Positions 53,133 through 62,282 of a stretch of DNA of 64,000 bases are shown one piece after another. This stretch comes from Pseudomonadota bacterium (lineage in GTDB: Bacteria; Pseudomonadota; Gammaproteobacteria; Ga0077536): positions 232,001 through 296,000 of the forward strand of contig JADJYF010000004.1 of NCBI GenBank assembly GCA_016719885.1, written 5' to 3'. The position numbers and the translations under genes are program-made. The notes below the pieces were generated by a model that was not told the DNA's origin, did no database searches, and saw nothing but the letters and a program-made list of their open reading frames with translations. The stretch's first letter is position 1; each line of letters begins with the position of its first letter.

Positions 53133-54138
53133 GGGCGGCGTGGAACTTGTCGTAGAACAGGTGGCCTTCGCGGATGCCCTTGGCTTCGAGCAGCGTGCCG
53201 ACCGCGTCGCACATGGCCGGCGCCCCGCACAGGTAGGCATCGCACTGCTGGGCATCGCCGACTTCGCGCTGCATGAGCTGCGTGACGCGGCCGCTGTGGC
53301 CGGACCAGCTTTCACCGGCCGCGCTCAAGGTCGGCAGGTATTTGAAGCGGTCGCCGAGCGCTTCGTGGCAGCGCGTGAGCAGCGACAGCGCCGGCAGATC
53401 GCTGGCGCGCCGCGCGCCGTAGTAGAAGCGGAACTCGCGCGGGTCCTGGCGAGCGATGGCGTCGTCGAGCACGGCTGCTATCGGCGCGATGCCGGAGCCC
53501 GTCGCGCACAGCAGCACCGGCCCCTGGCCGTCGCGCAGGTAACTGTTGCCGAATGGGCCGCTGAGCTTGAAGCGGTCGCCGACGCGGGCGCCGGCGAGGC
53601 CGCCCGAAAACGCACCGCCCACCACTTCCTTGACGATGAAGTCGAGGGTGTCGGCGCGTGTCGGGCTGGAGGCTATCGAGTAGGAGCGTCGCGCGTTGGC
53701 CCACGGCGGCGTCAGTTCGACGAACTGGCCGGCGTAGAAGTCGAGCGGCGCCGACAAGGCGAGACTGAAGCGCCACAGGCTGGCGGTGAGTTTTTCGATC
53801 GACGCCAGCTCGGCGCCGAGTTCGCGCGGCAACAGCAGCGGGCGCGCACGCGCGTCCACCGTCTGTCGCGCCTCGACCACGAGGTCGCTGAGCGGCCGCG
53901 CGCAGCACAGGAGCGCGTAGCCTTCGTCGCGTTCGTCTTCGGACAGCGAATAGATGGACGCGCCGCCGTGATCGACCTCGCCATCGCTCACGAGGTATTT
54001 GCAACTCGAGCAGTTGCCGTGGCGGCAGCCGTATTCCAGCGCCACGCCGGCGCGCAGCGCGGCATCGAGCACCGTTTCGTCATCCTGCGCAGCGAAGCTT
54101 TCACCGCCCGGCGACAATTCAATCGAATAGGAGGTCAT
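53128..54138 (-). CDS. Soluble diiron monooxygenase reductase (2Fe-2S, FAD, NAD)
   Basis: This 336-aa electron-transfer protein has an N-terminal plant-type ferredoxin domain with Cys38, Cys43, Cys46 and Cys78 (CRHGNCSSC...LLCC), an FAD domain (RRSYSIASS) and an NAD domain (LLCATGSGIAPIAAVLDDA). It passes electrons from NADH to the diiron hydroxylase. It is the last gene of the monooxygenase operon. A 100-base gap with two stem-loops separates it from the coupling protein gene. The stop TAG lies within a REP-like palindrome. GGAG precedes the ATG. Confidence 0.92.
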   Translation of the reverse strand: MTSYSIELSPGGESFAAQDDETVLDAALRAGVALEYGCRHGNCSSCKYLVSDGEVDHGGASIYSLSEDERDEGYALLCCARPLSDLVVEARQTVDARARPLLLPRELGAELASIEKLTASLWRFSLALSAPLDFYAGQFVELTPPWANARRSYSIASSPTRADTLDFIVKEVVGGAFSGGLAGARVGDRFKLSGPFGNSYLRDGQGPVLLCATGSGIAPIAAVLDDAIARQDPREFRFYYGARRASDLPALSLLTRCHEALGDRFKYLPTLSAAGESWSGHSGRVTQLMQREVGDAQQCDAYLCGAPAMCDAVGTLLEAKGIREGHLFYDKFHAAL

Positions 54139-54172
54139 GGCATGACTCCGTGTGCGGACCGTCGGAAAGATC

Positions 54173-54227
54173 TCTTCCGCCGACGGGGAGTTGTCGGCGG
54201 AAGAACAAGGGTCCTGCCGTCGGCAGG
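54173..54227 (-). promoter_or_regulatory. Intercistronic stem-loops in the monooxygenase operon
   Basis: A perfect 12-base stem (TCTTCCGCCGAC / GTCGGCGGAAGA, 54173-54204, eight-base loop) and a second smaller hairpin (CCTGCC / GGCAGG, 54213-54227) fill the space between the coupling protein and reductase genes. They could reduce or process the message so that less reductase than hydroxylase is made. Confidence 0.55.
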
Positions 54228-54238
54228 TGAGAACAGGC

Positions 54239-54577
54239 CTATGCAGGCGACTCGAGATCCGTCATGTGCGACGTCACGCGGAACGTCATCGGGTCGGTGA
54301 CCACGCGCCCGACGAAGCTCGACATGATCACCAGCCACGAGCCGAGTGACAGTTTCTCGCCGAGCTCCTCGCCCACGCGCGCGATGTCGATGACGATTTC
54401 GCCTTCGCTGGACACCAGCCAGTAGGGGCCGAGGTCCTCGCATTTGACGTGCGGGTGATCGGCTGCCAGGTAATCGAGCGTGGCGTCGGTCTCGGGGCTC
54501 TTCATGAGCACGATGCAGACGCTGTCGTTGGCAAGGTTGAGGTCCCGGATCTTGTCTTCCGCCACCACCGCGTTCAT
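54239..54577 (-). CDS. Soluble diiron monooxygenase coupling protein (MmoB/DmpM family)
   Basis: This 112-aa cofactor-free effector binds the hydroxylase and tunes oxygen activation. The family pattern is visible: VCIVLMKSPETDATLDYLAADHPHVKCEDLGPYWLVSSEGEIVIDI. It overlaps the beta-subunit stop by four bases and lies before the reductase gene. The intact length matches other small coupling proteins of propane, alkene and phenol monooxygenases. Confidence 0.92.
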   Translation of the reverse strand: MNAVVAEDKIRDLNLANDSVCIVLMKSPETDATLDYLAADHPHVKCEDLGPYWLVSSEGEIVIDIARVGEELGEKLSLGSWLVIMSSFVGRVVTDPMTFRVTSHMTDLESPA

Positions 54578-55638
54578 GCCTCGAACTCCGCCAGCAGCGA
54601 CGCATCGAGCCCGGCGGCCGTCAACAACCGGTTCTGTTGCGCCCGCGCCGACGCCAGCAGCGGCTTGAGATCGACCGCGCCGGCCGGCACGCGATCCGCG
54701 ATGGGCTGCAGCGCCGCCACCGCATCCAGTGCACGCGGTTGCCAGCGTTTCAGCCAGCCCTCGATTTCGCCGCGGTTGGCCGCCGCAGCCGGCAGCTTGT
54801 CATCGATGACCATTTTCACCAGCGCTTGTGTCCAGTCCGCGTTGCGGCGCCGATCGCGATCGGCGGTGAGGGCGATATAGGGCGAGATGCTGTCCCCGTG
54901 CAGCGGCCCTTGGCGGCGAATCAAGCCGCCGATGGCGACTTCGCTGAGCAAGGGCAGGATGACGAGGTTGGTGGCGACGGGGATCTCGCACCAGTCGCTG
55001 GTCGCGACCAGTTGTTCGACCAGCCGGCGCAGCGGCTGGTAGGCCGGCTCGTCCAGCCACGTCTGCTTGGCGCCGGCGTCCGACAGGCCCGGCACCGCCA
55101 TCTCGGCGGCGACCAGGTGGCTGACAATCGCCTGCGCATGGCGCATTTGATCGAAGGCCTGGAAGCACAGGGCGTTGCCGAGGCAATCGGACAGCGCTTC
55201 GCGTTGCGCCGGCGCGAAGGCGCGGAACAGGCCGTTCTCGAAGAACGACCACACGCGGTAATGCCCGGCGATGAAGTCGTCCAACCACGCGCGGTCGATG
55301 TCGGCAAAGGCGCCGGCTTCGACGCTGTCCTCGGTCAGGCGTTCGATGGCGCGTTCCTGCTCGGCCTGCATGCGCACGTAGGGGCGCTGCCAGAGCTGCG
55401 CCGGATCGCGAAACGCGAACCAGTCAGGATGTCGCAGCGCGGTCGATTCCTCGCGCCACGGCGCGCGGCCATCGGCGGGCGTGATGAAGTGGCCGCCCTT
55501 GTCGAAGCCGCCGGTTTCCCATTGCTGGCGAATGGTGACCGCTTCGTATTCCGTCAGGCGGCGCTTGGCCGGCTTGATGAAGCTGAAGTCGCGCGCCGAT
55601 TCCACGGACGTGACGGTGTTGGTGACCGGCGCGTTCAT
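54574..55638 (-). CDS. Soluble diiron monooxygenase hydroxylase, beta subunit
   Basis: This 354-aa protein has the ferritin-like helical fold of hydroxylase beta subunits but lacks the iron ligands, as expected. It begins FSFIKPAKRRLTEYEAVTIRQQWETGGFDKGGHF, a recognisable family start. Segments such as ALCFQAFDQMRHAQAIVSHLVAAE and EIPVATNLVILPLLSEVAIGGLIRR match beta subunits. It is coupled by four-base overlaps to the alpha gene upstream and the coupling-protein gene downstream. No gamma-subunit gene is present, which fits (alpha-beta)2 enzymes of the propane/alkene type. Confidence 0.92.
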   Translation of the reverse strand: MNAPVTNTVTSVESARDFSFIKPAKRRLTEYEAVTIRQQWETGGFDKGGHFITPADGRAPWREESTALRHPDWFAFRDPAQLWQRPYVRMQAEQERAIERLTEDSVEAGAFADIDRAWLDDFIAGHYRVWSFFENGLFRAFAPAQREALSDCLGNALCFQAFDQMRHAQAIVSHLVAAEMAVPGLSDAGAKQTWLDEPAYQPLRRLVEQLVATSDWCEIPVATNLVILPLLSEVAIGGLIRRQGPLHGDSISPYIALTADRDRRRNADWTQALVKMVIDDKLPAAAANRGEIEGWLKRWQPRALDAVAALQPIADRVPAGAVDLKPLLASARAQQNRLLTAAGLDASLLAEFEA

Positions 55639-57158
55639 TGCACCTCCTGTACCGGCAGCTTGTGCAGCGGGTCCTTGATCTCGTAATGCAGGGCGCGGAT
55701 GTCGTTGATGGTCCACATGCGCTTCATGTCGAGATGGGGCTGGCCGATGAGGGTCTTGCCGTCGGCGCGCAGGAAGCCGTTCTGCTCGACGAAGTCGGCC
55801 AAGTCCATGCCGTCGAATTCTTCGAACAGGGTCGGCGAGCCGAGGTAGCGCTGCGGCTCTTCGCGGAAGATGTGTTCGCAGGCGTCGGAGCAGAACGCAT
55901 GCTTCTTGCCGTCAATGAGGCGCACGCGCATGGTCGAGATGTCGGGACGCGGGAACACACCGGGCATGTGGCACACGCGGCACAGCGGCGGCAGGTTTTC
56001 CATCGCCATCAGCGGAATCATGCCCGAACTCGGATCCGACATCGCGGCGAAGTCTTCCCACCACTTGCCGAAGTGGTTGTACCAGCCGGGGTATTTCTTT
56101 TCGAACCATTCGAAGTCGCGTGCGTTCAGCGGATCGTGACGCCAGAACATCAGCGGCCAGCCGGCGAACACCACCATCGCCGCGGTGTGTCCCACCCAGA
56201 ACATGCGGTCGCGCGCTTCCTCGAACCAGCGCGGGATCTCGAGACCGAAAGGTTCGAGCTTGCGGATGTAGGCGCCGGCCCAGTCGTGGTCGACCCATTC
56301 CGTCCATTTTTCGAGATACGAGCTGGTGCGCTCGTCCTGGAAGTAGTCGTACACCGCCGACAACAGCGGGTCGAAGAAATTGTGCTGGCGCCAGAACGCG
56401 CGATCGAAATCCTTCTGCAGCATCGGCAGGTTGTCGGGCTCCGACACCACCGCCGCGAGCGTCGCATAGCCGTTGGCCATGTGCCGTGATTCGTCGGATT
56501 GGATGGACAGGAACACGGTCGGCGTGGCCTGGTCGCCGTTGGCGGCGGCTATTTCGGTCATGGCCACGAACAAGGGATTGGTGAAAGCCGTTTCAACCAC
56601 CGCCTGCAGGTTGACCGCGCCCTCGATGGGGTCGCCGGCAAAGAAGCCCTGCAGCGCGGCGCGGCCGGCACGGCATTGGATGGACTTCGAGCGCAGTGCG
56701 ATGCCGTTGGAAAAACCCTCCGGATCGTGGGCGTGTTTCGCCAGGTAACGGGTCAGGTGCGCGACCTGGTTGGTATGACGGATCTCGTCGATCATCTGTG
56801 CCATGTAACCCTGGCGCAGCTCGGCATTGTCGACCGTGTCGACCAGCTGGCCGGTGGACTTGATGGCGCTGTATTCGCCGAAGCCCGTGACCGGCAGCAC
56901 CAGCTTCATGATTTCCATCCAGCGCTGGGAAGCCTTGCGCGGCAGCCCGGCGCGCGCCATCACGTCGGACATCGCGCCGTACTGGCGGTCGTCCTTTTCC
57001 TGCTCCATCGAGCAGTAGTCGCGAATCAGGTGGCGGAACGGATCCTTGGTGCGTGCCGGGATCTTGTATTTGGTAGGATAGCGTTGAGGTTTGTCGACAT
57101 AGCTGAACTGCCAGTCGAATTCCTTAACCCTGTTGTGGGTTTCAATGATGTGCTGCAT
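55635..57158 (-). CDS. Soluble diiron monooxygenase hydroxylase, alpha subunit (propane/alkene type)
   Basis: This 507-aa catalytic subunit carries the full set of diiron ligands: Glu95 (GFGEYSA), Glu125 and His128 (DEIRH), Glu189 (VVETAFTNPLF), Glu223 and His226 (DESRH). A Cys-rich YHS-like region near the C-terminus (CRVCHMPG...FCSDACEHIFREEPQRYLG) and the ending GKTLIGQPHLDMKRMWTINDIRALHY resemble propane monooxygenase PrmA, while the GEY segment is closer to phenol/toluene and methane enzymes. The exact substrate is therefore uncertain. The gene order alpha-beta-coupling-reductase differs from prmABCD. A divergent AraC regulator lies upstream. Confidence 0.9.
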   Translation of the reverse strand: MQHIIETHNRVKEFDWQFSYVDKPQRYPTKYKIPARTKDPFRHLIRDYCSMEQEKDDRQYGAMSDVMARAGLPRKASQRWMEIMKLVLPVTGFGEYSAIKSTGQLVDTVDNAELRQGYMAQMIDEIRHTNQVAHLTRYLAKHAHDPEGFSNGIALRSKSIQCRAGRAALQGFFAGDPIEGAVNLQAVVETAFTNPLFVAMTEIAAANGDQATPTVFLSIQSDESRHMANGYATLAAVVSEPDNLPMLQKDFDRAFWRQHNFFDPLLSAVYDYFQDERTSSYLEKWTEWVDHDWAGAYIRKLEPFGLEIPRWFEEARDRMFWVGHTAAMVVFAGWPLMFWRHDPLNARDFEWFEKKYPGWYNHFGKWWEDFAAMSDPSSGMIPLMAMENLPPLCRVCHMPGVFPRPDISTMRVRLIDGKKHAFCSDACEHIFREEPQRYLGSPTLFEEFDGMDLADFVEQNGFLRADGKTLIGQPHLDMKRMWTINDIRALHYEIKDPLHKLPVQEVQ

Positions 57159-57286
57159 GTCGACCTCCGCTCGATTGACGCCCGCGCCGTGCGTCGATGC
57201 GAACGAACGCGGCCCCTCGTCCGCCGCGCGGCCTCGAAGCATTGCGGTGGATGTCGATGAACTTAGGCGGGGAGCCAGCCAGCGTG

Positions 57287-57304
57287 AAGCGTAGAAACTG
57301 CCAA
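57287..57304 (-). promoter_or_regulatory. Possible sigma-54 promoter of the monooxygenase operon
   Basis: On the minus strand TTGGCAGTTTCTACGCTT has the GG-N10-GC spacing of sigma-54 promoters and a good TTGGCA half, but the second half is weak (ACGC for TTGC). It lies about 130 bases before the alpha-subunit start in the 175-base divergent region. The neighbouring regulator is AraC-type, not a sigma-54 activator, so this is a tentative call. Confidence 0.3.
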
Positions 57305-57333
57305 GTTTTCATGCCGAAGGTGACAGCGCATCG

Positions 57334-58368
57334 ATGAAACAGGCCAAGCTCGAGCGTGTGTTGATGCCCAACACCTACGTCAAGCACGTGGCCCAGGAGT
57401 TCAGCGATCACGAACGTTTGACGACCGGCAGCGGCATTGCCGCCGACGCGCTCCTGACCTATGCCGAGCCGGTCAGCGTCGCCCAGCATTTACAGATCAT
57501 CCGTAACGCCCTCGAGTTGTCCGGCCGCTCGGACTGGTATTTCGCCTGGGGCCGGCGCATGGCCGAACATTTCCATGGCCCCATCACGCTCGCGTGGCTG
57601 TCGGCGCCGACCCTCGGCGCGGGCCTCGACACCTTTCTCAAATTCATTCCGAGCCGTGTGCCTTATCACCGCTGGTCGGGCCACGTCGAAGGCGAGGACT
57701 TCGTGTGTGAAGTGCGGGAGCTCATCGACCTCGGCCCGGTGCGCGTGACGCTGGTCGAGATCCCGTTGCTGGTCATGCATGAGTACGTGCGCACCATCCG
57801 GCCCGGGCCCATGCAGGGTGCGCGCATCGAGCTCAAGTATCCGCCGCCCGAGCACGCCGCCGTGTACGGCGAGTGGTATGGCTGCGAAGTGCGCTTCAAC
57901 GCGCCGCGCAATGCGCTGGTCATACCCGCCGCCTGGCGTGCGGTGCACAACATGGGCCATGACGAAGGCACCTGGACCACCTCGCTGCGCCATTGCGAGG
58001 TGCTGTGCGCGATCACCGAAGACAAGGACACGCTCACCAGCGTGCGGCGCATGCTGTTCAACCGTTTCGAGCGGCCGCTAGGTGAACGCGTGATCCCCAG
58101 CCTCGAGGAAGTGGCGGCGACGCTGCATCTTTCGCCGCGCACCCTCATTCGCCGTTTGCGCAGCGGCGACACCACCTACCTGGCGGTGGTCGACGGCGTG
58201 CAGCAGCAGCGTGCGCGCGAACTGCTGGGCAACCCCAACCTGCGCATCCAGGACGTGGCGGTGGAACTCGGCTACCAGGATCCGAACAGCTTCGCGCGTT
58301 CCTTCAAGCGCTGGTTCGCCATGACACCGGGCGATTACCGGCGCCGCGTGAACGGCAACGACGCCTGA
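57334..58368 (+). CDS. AraC-family transcriptional regulator
   Basis: This 344-aa regulator has an N-terminal domain of the arabinose-binding-like AraC type (PF12625-like, about 20-200) and a C-terminal double helix-turn-helix: SLEEVAATLHLSPRTLIRRLRSGDTTYLAVVDGVQQQRARELLGNPNLRIQDVAVELGYQDPNSFARSFKRWFAMTPGDYRR. It is divergent from the monooxygenase operon across 175 bases and is the natural candidate to activate it in response to substrate or product. Its stop is directly followed by the probable true stop of the convergent MFS gene. Confidence 0.9.
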   Translation: MKQAKLERVLMPNTYVKHVAQEFSDHERLTTGSGIAADALLTYAEPVSVAQHLQIIRNALELSGRSDWYFAWGRRMAEHFHGPITLAWLSAPTLGAGLDTFLKFIPSRVPYHRWSGHVEGEDFVCEVRELIDLGPVRVTLVEIPLLVMHEYVRTIRPGPMQGARIELKYPPPEHAAVYGEWYGCEVRFNAPRNALVIPAAWRAVHNMGHDEGTWTTSLRHCEVLCAITEDKDTLTSVRRMLFNRFERPLGERVIPSLEEVAATLHLSPRTLIRRLRSGDTTYLAVVDGVQQQRARELLGNPNLRIQDVAVELGYQDPNSFARSFKRWFAMTPGDYRRRVNGNDA

Positions 58369-59782
58369 TTACTTGCCCTCCACCGCGCCGCCGCGCGACT
58401 GATGTTGTCGCCGTCCCCGGCGCGCAGGCTCCAGAACGACAGGCTCGAGATGGCGGTCATCACCGCCAGGGTGAGAAACGCGCTGTGCAAGGCGCCGAGC
58501 ACCGCCAGCTTATCGCTCTGCGGAAGCTCGGCGAGGTAGAAGCCCGTCACCAACGAGCCGCAGGCAAGGCCGAAAGACAGCGACATCTGCTGCAGGGTGC
58601 TGGCCAGGGTGCTGGCCATGCTGACCTCGGCATCGGCGATGTCGGCATAGGCCATGGTGTTCATGCTCGAGAACTGCAGGGAGTTGGCGAGGCCCATGGT
58701 GAGCCCCATGGCGACGATGACGACTATCGGCGTGTGTGTGTCTATGAGCGAAAAGCTCGCCATGATCAGCGCGACCAGCAAGGTGTTGATGATGAGGATG
58801 CGGCGGTAGCCGAAGCGCCGCAGCAGCGAGGTCGACACCACTTTCATGACCATCGCGGCCGCCGCCGCCGGCATCATCAACAGACCCGACTGCCAGGCCG
58901 GCAGACCCAGGCCCAGTTGAAACAACAGCGGCAGCAGCAAGGGCAGGCCGCCGACACCGAGGCGCGTGACGAATCCACCCAGCACCGCCACGCGAAAAGT
59001 GCGCGTGCCAAACAGCGTGAGGCGCAGCAGCGGGTGGCGCAGGCGCCGCGCATGCAGGCCGTAGGCGATGAACAAGCCCGCCGCCAGCGCCGCCAAGGCC
59101 AGCACGTGAGAGGTGGCGAGGTGATGTTCGCCGAAGATCTCGAGCAGCCACGACACGAGCGCCGCGGCGCTGCCGAACAGCAGGAAGCCGCGCAGGTCCA
59201 GCGGCCGCGCAAGGTCGCCGCGGTAGTCGGGCATATGTTTATGCCCGAACCACCAGGCCGCGAGCCCCACCGGCAGGTTGACGAAGAACATCTCGCGCCA
59301 ACTCGCGAAGTGCACGATGAGTCCGCCCACCGTCGGTCCCAGCAACGGGCCGAGCAGGGCCGGGATGATCACGAAGTTCATCGCCACCAGCAGCTCGCCC
59401 TGGCGAAGGTGCGCACGATGGCCATGCGCCCGACCGGCATCATCATCGCCGCCGCGATGCCTTGCGGCACGCGCGCGGCGACCAGCAGCGCTGCGCTGGT
59501 GGCCAATCCACAGACCAGCGACGACAGCGTGAAGAGCGTGAGCGCCGACAGGAACACGCGCCGGCTGCCGTAGCGATCCGCCAACCAGCCGGACAAGGGA
59601 ATGCAGACCGCGAGACTCAGGGTGTAGCTGGTCACCACCGCCTTCAGGCTGAGCGGCGTGACGCCGAGGCTCGCGGCCATGGCCGGGATGCCGGTGTTGA
59701 CGATGGTCGAGTCGAGCTGCTCCATGAACAGCACGGTCGCGACGACCCACGGCAGGTAGCGTTTGGTGGTGGCGTCTTGCAT
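58369..59782 (-). CDS. DHA2-family MFS drug efflux transporter (frameshifted in this sequence)
   Basis: This 14-helix type (EmrB/QacA) multidrug exporter has an N-terminal part YLPWVVATVLFMEQLDSTIVNTGIPAMAASLG (motif D1-like) and GWLADRYGSRRVF (motif A). The frame breaks near 59401, where RTFA should continue KGELLVAMNFVIIPALLGPLLGPTVGG but one base is missing. Near the end a second shift is likely: the other frame reads GGAVEGK-stop, typical of the family and placing the stop next to the AraC stop. In the frame as read, the gene overlaps the AraC gene by 34 bases. Sequence error is the likely cause. Confidence 0.8.
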
Positions 59783-59871
59783 GACAGGGGCGACAGTCTA
59801 GCGCGCGCGTGGCCATGCCGGCGTCGACAGACCTCGTTATACTCGGCCGCCTTACCCCGAGGAACCGAGCC

Positions 59872-60714
59872 ATGACCGACAGCGCAGCCTACACCCCTCC
59901 CAAAGTCTGGACCTGGGACACCGCGTCCGGCGGCGCCTTCGCCAACATCAACCGGCCCATCGCCGGCGCCACCCACGACAAGGAGCTGCCGGTCGGCGAG
60001 CATCCCTTGCAGCTCTATTCGCTCGGCACGCCCAACGGCGTGAAGGTCACGGTGCTGCTGGAAGAACTGCTGGCGCTCGGCAAGTCCGGCGCTGAATACG
60101 ATGCGTGGCTGGTCAACATCCTCGAGGGCGAACAGTTCGGCAGCGGCTTCGTCGCCGTCAATCCCAATTCCAAGATCCCGGCGCTGCTCGATCGCTCGAC
60201 CAATCCGCCAACCCGCGTGTTCGAATCGGCCGCCATCCTCATGTCCCTCGCCGAGAAGTTCGACGCCTTCCTGCCCAAGAGCGGCGCCGCGCGCGCCGAA
60301 TGCCTGTCGTGGCTGTTCTGGCAGATGGGCAGCGCGCCCTATCTCGGCGGTGGCTTCGGGCACTTCTATGCCTACGCGCCGAGCAAGATCGAATACTGCG
60401 TCAACCGCTTCACCATGGAAGTCAAACGTCAGCTCGACGTGCTCGATCGCAATCTCGCCGAGCGTCGTTACCTCATCGGCGATGAATACACGCTGGCGGA
60501 CATCGCGGTGTGGCCGTGGTACGGCGTGCTGTGCACGGGCGATCTGTACAACGCCCAGGAATTCCTCGACGTCACGTCCTACACCCACGTGCAGCGCTGG
60601 GCGAAGGACATCGAAGCGCGCCCGGCAGTGCAACGCGGGCGGCGCGTGAACAAGACCTGGGGCCCGGAAGAAGAGCGCGTGGTGGAGCGTCACTCCGCCG
60701 CCGACTTCAAGTAA
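59872..60714 (+). CDS. yghU: Glutathione transferase-like disulfide-bond oxidoreductase YghU
   Basis: This 280-aa protein closely resembles Escherichia coli YghU, a glutathione S-transferase relative with organic hydroperoxidase and disulfide-bond reductase activity. The N-terminus KVWTWDTASGGAFANINRPIAG, the segment LPVGEHPLQLYSLGTPNGVKVTVLLEELL and VNPNSKIPAL, FESAAILMSLAEKF and LGGGFGHFYAYAPSKIEY are near identical in pattern. It acts in the cytoplasm against peroxides or electrophiles. TATACT stands 29 bases before the ATG. The SDR gene follows after 31 bases. Confidence 0.94.
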   Translation: MTDSAAYTPPKVWTWDTASGGAFANINRPIAGATHDKELPVGEHPLQLYSLGTPNGVKVTVLLEELLALGKSGAEYDAWLVNILEGEQFGSGFVAVNPNSKIPALLDRSTNPPTRVFESAAILMSLAEKFDAFLPKSGAARAECLSWLFWQMGSAPYLGGGFGHFYAYAPSKIEYCVNRFTMEVKRQLDVLDRNLAERRYLIGDEYTLADIAVWPWYGVLCTGDLYNAQEFLDVTSYTHVQRWAKDIEARPAVQRGRRVNKTWGPEEERVVERHSAADFK

Positions 60715-60745
60715 ATCCAACCCATCCAACCACGAGAGCATCAGC

Positions 60746-61540
60746 ATGACGACGGCAGGCACGCGCAAATCCATCTTCATCACCGGCGCCGCCAGTGGCA
60801 TGGGTCTCGAGACCGCGCGCCTGTTCGCGGCCGGCGGCTGGTTCGTCGGCGGCTACGATGTCAATGAAGCCGGTCTCGCCGCGCTCGAGTCGGAACTCGG
60901 TGCGGACAACTGCATCGTGCGCCGTCTCGATGTCACCGACCGGGAAGCCTATCGCGGCGCGCTGGCGGAATTCGCCAGCGCCACCGGCGGCAAGCTCGAT
61001 CTCCTGTTCAACAACGCCGGCATCGGCAAGGGCGGGCGCTTCGACGAGCAGTCGTTCGAGGACATCATGGCGGTGGTCAACGTCAACTTCATCGGTGTCT
61101 TGAACGGCATTCACCTTGCCGCGCCGCTGTTGAAGGCGACGCCCAACTCGCTGTGTTTTTCGACGTCCTCGTCGTCGGCGACCATGGGCATGCCGGGCAT
61201 CGCGGTGTACTCGGCCACCAAGCACGCGGTGAAAGGCCTGACCGAATCCCTGTCGACCGAATTCGCCCGCTACGGCGTGCGCGTGGCCGACACCCTGCCG
61301 GGACTCATTGATACGCCGCTCATCCCCGATGCCTTGCGCCACACCGCCGCCGGCAGCGGTATGTTCCGTCTCATCCAGCCGGTGGAAATCGCGAAAGCGG
61401 TGTGGGCCTCCTACCACGATGAGCCCGATCGCCTGCACTGGTTCGTACCGGCCGAGATCGGCGATCTCGACAAGGCCTCGGCGCTGGACCCGGAAGGCAC
61501 GCGCGCCAAGCTGGCGGTGAATGCGGCGTTTCTCGACTGA
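60746..61540 (+). CDS. Short-chain dehydrogenase/reductase
   Basis: This 264-aa SDR has the cofactor motif TGAASGMG, NNAG, and the catalytic Ser/Tyr/Lys set (SSSSATMG, YSATK). The Asp in GGYDVNEAG after the second strand suggests NAD preference. The substrate is unknown. It lies 31 bases after yghU on the same strand and may be cotranscribed. A secondary-alcohol dehydrogenase role is conceivable given the monooxygenase nearby, but nothing specific supports it. Confidence 0.9.
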   Translation: MTTAGTRKSIFITGAASGMGLETARLFAAGGWFVGGYDVNEAGLAALESELGADNCIVRRLDVTDREAYRGALAEFASATGGKLDLLFNNAGIGKGGRFDEQSFEDIMAVVNVNFIGVLNGIHLAAPLLKATPNSLCFSTSSSSATMGMPGIAVYSATKHAVKGLTESLSTEFARYGVRVADTLPGLIDTPLIPDALRHTAAGSGMFRLIQPVEIAKAVWASYHDEPDRLHWFVPAEIGDLDKASALDPEGTRAKLAVNAAFLD

Positions 61541-61636
61541 CCCCGTTGCTGGTCTTCGTCGATCGCCATTGCAATTGATGGCGGTCGTCCCCAATTGACG
61601 GATTCGAGCAATGGATCCGTTTCATGGAGAACCGTC

Positions 61637-62278
61637 ATGCGTCGATTGCTGCCCGCCTTGATCCTGGTGCTGTCGCTGGCGCTCAGCGGCTGCGGTTACA
61701 ACACCCTGCAAAGCACCGATGAGCAGGTCAAGTCGAGCTGGTCAGAGGTCATCAACCAGTACCAGCGCCGCGCCGATCTCATTCCCAACCTGGTCAACAC
61801 CGTGAAGGGTTTCGCCGCGCAGGAGAAAGACATCCTGCTGGGCGTGACCAATGCGCGCGCCAAGGTCGGCAGCATCCAGGCCACGCCGGAGCTGGTGAAC
61901 GACGCTGAGGCCTTCGCCAGGTTCCAGGCCGCCCAGGGGGAATTGAGCACCGCCCTGTCGCGCCTGCTGGTGGTGTCGGAGAACTACCCGCAGTTGAAGT
62001 CCGATGCCAACTTCCGCGATCTGCAGGCGCAGCTCGAGGGCACCGAGAACCGTATCGCGGTGGCGCGTGACCGCTACAGCAAGGCCGTGCAGGCATACGA
62101 CGTCACGGTGCGGTCCTTCCCGACCAATTTCATCGCCATGGCTTTCGGCTACAAGACCAAGCCGAATTTCACGGTCGAGAACGAAGCCGCCATCGCCAAG
62201 CCGCCGACCGTCGATTTCGGCAATGCCGCGCCCGCGCCCGCCGCGCAACCCGGCACGGCGGGTGGCGGCGCACAGTGA
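61637..62278 (+). CDS. lemA: LemA family lipoprotein-like membrane protein
   Basis: This 213-aa protein has a signal/lipobox LALSGCGYN (Cys19) and the LemA helical domain: EVINQYQRRADLIPNLVNTVKGFAAQEKDILLGVTNARAKV and NFRDLQAQLEGTENRIAVARDRYSKAVQAYDVTVRSFPTNFIA. LemA proteins sit in the membrane with long periplasmic helices; their role is not settled. It is followed after four bases by two TPM-domain genes, the usual lemA-ygcG arrangement. GGAGA precedes the ATG. Confidence 0.93.
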   Translation: MRRLLPALILVLSLALSGCGYNTLQSTDEQVKSSWSEVINQYQRRADLIPNLVNTVKGFAAQEKDILLGVTNARAKVGSIQATPELVNDAEAFARFQAAQGELSTALSRLLVVSENYPQLKSDANFRDLQAQLEGTENRIAVARDRYSKAVQAYDVTVRSFPTNFIAMAFGYKTKPNFTVENEAAIAKPPTVDFGNAAPAPAAQPGTAGGGAQ

Positions 62279-62282
62279 TGCC

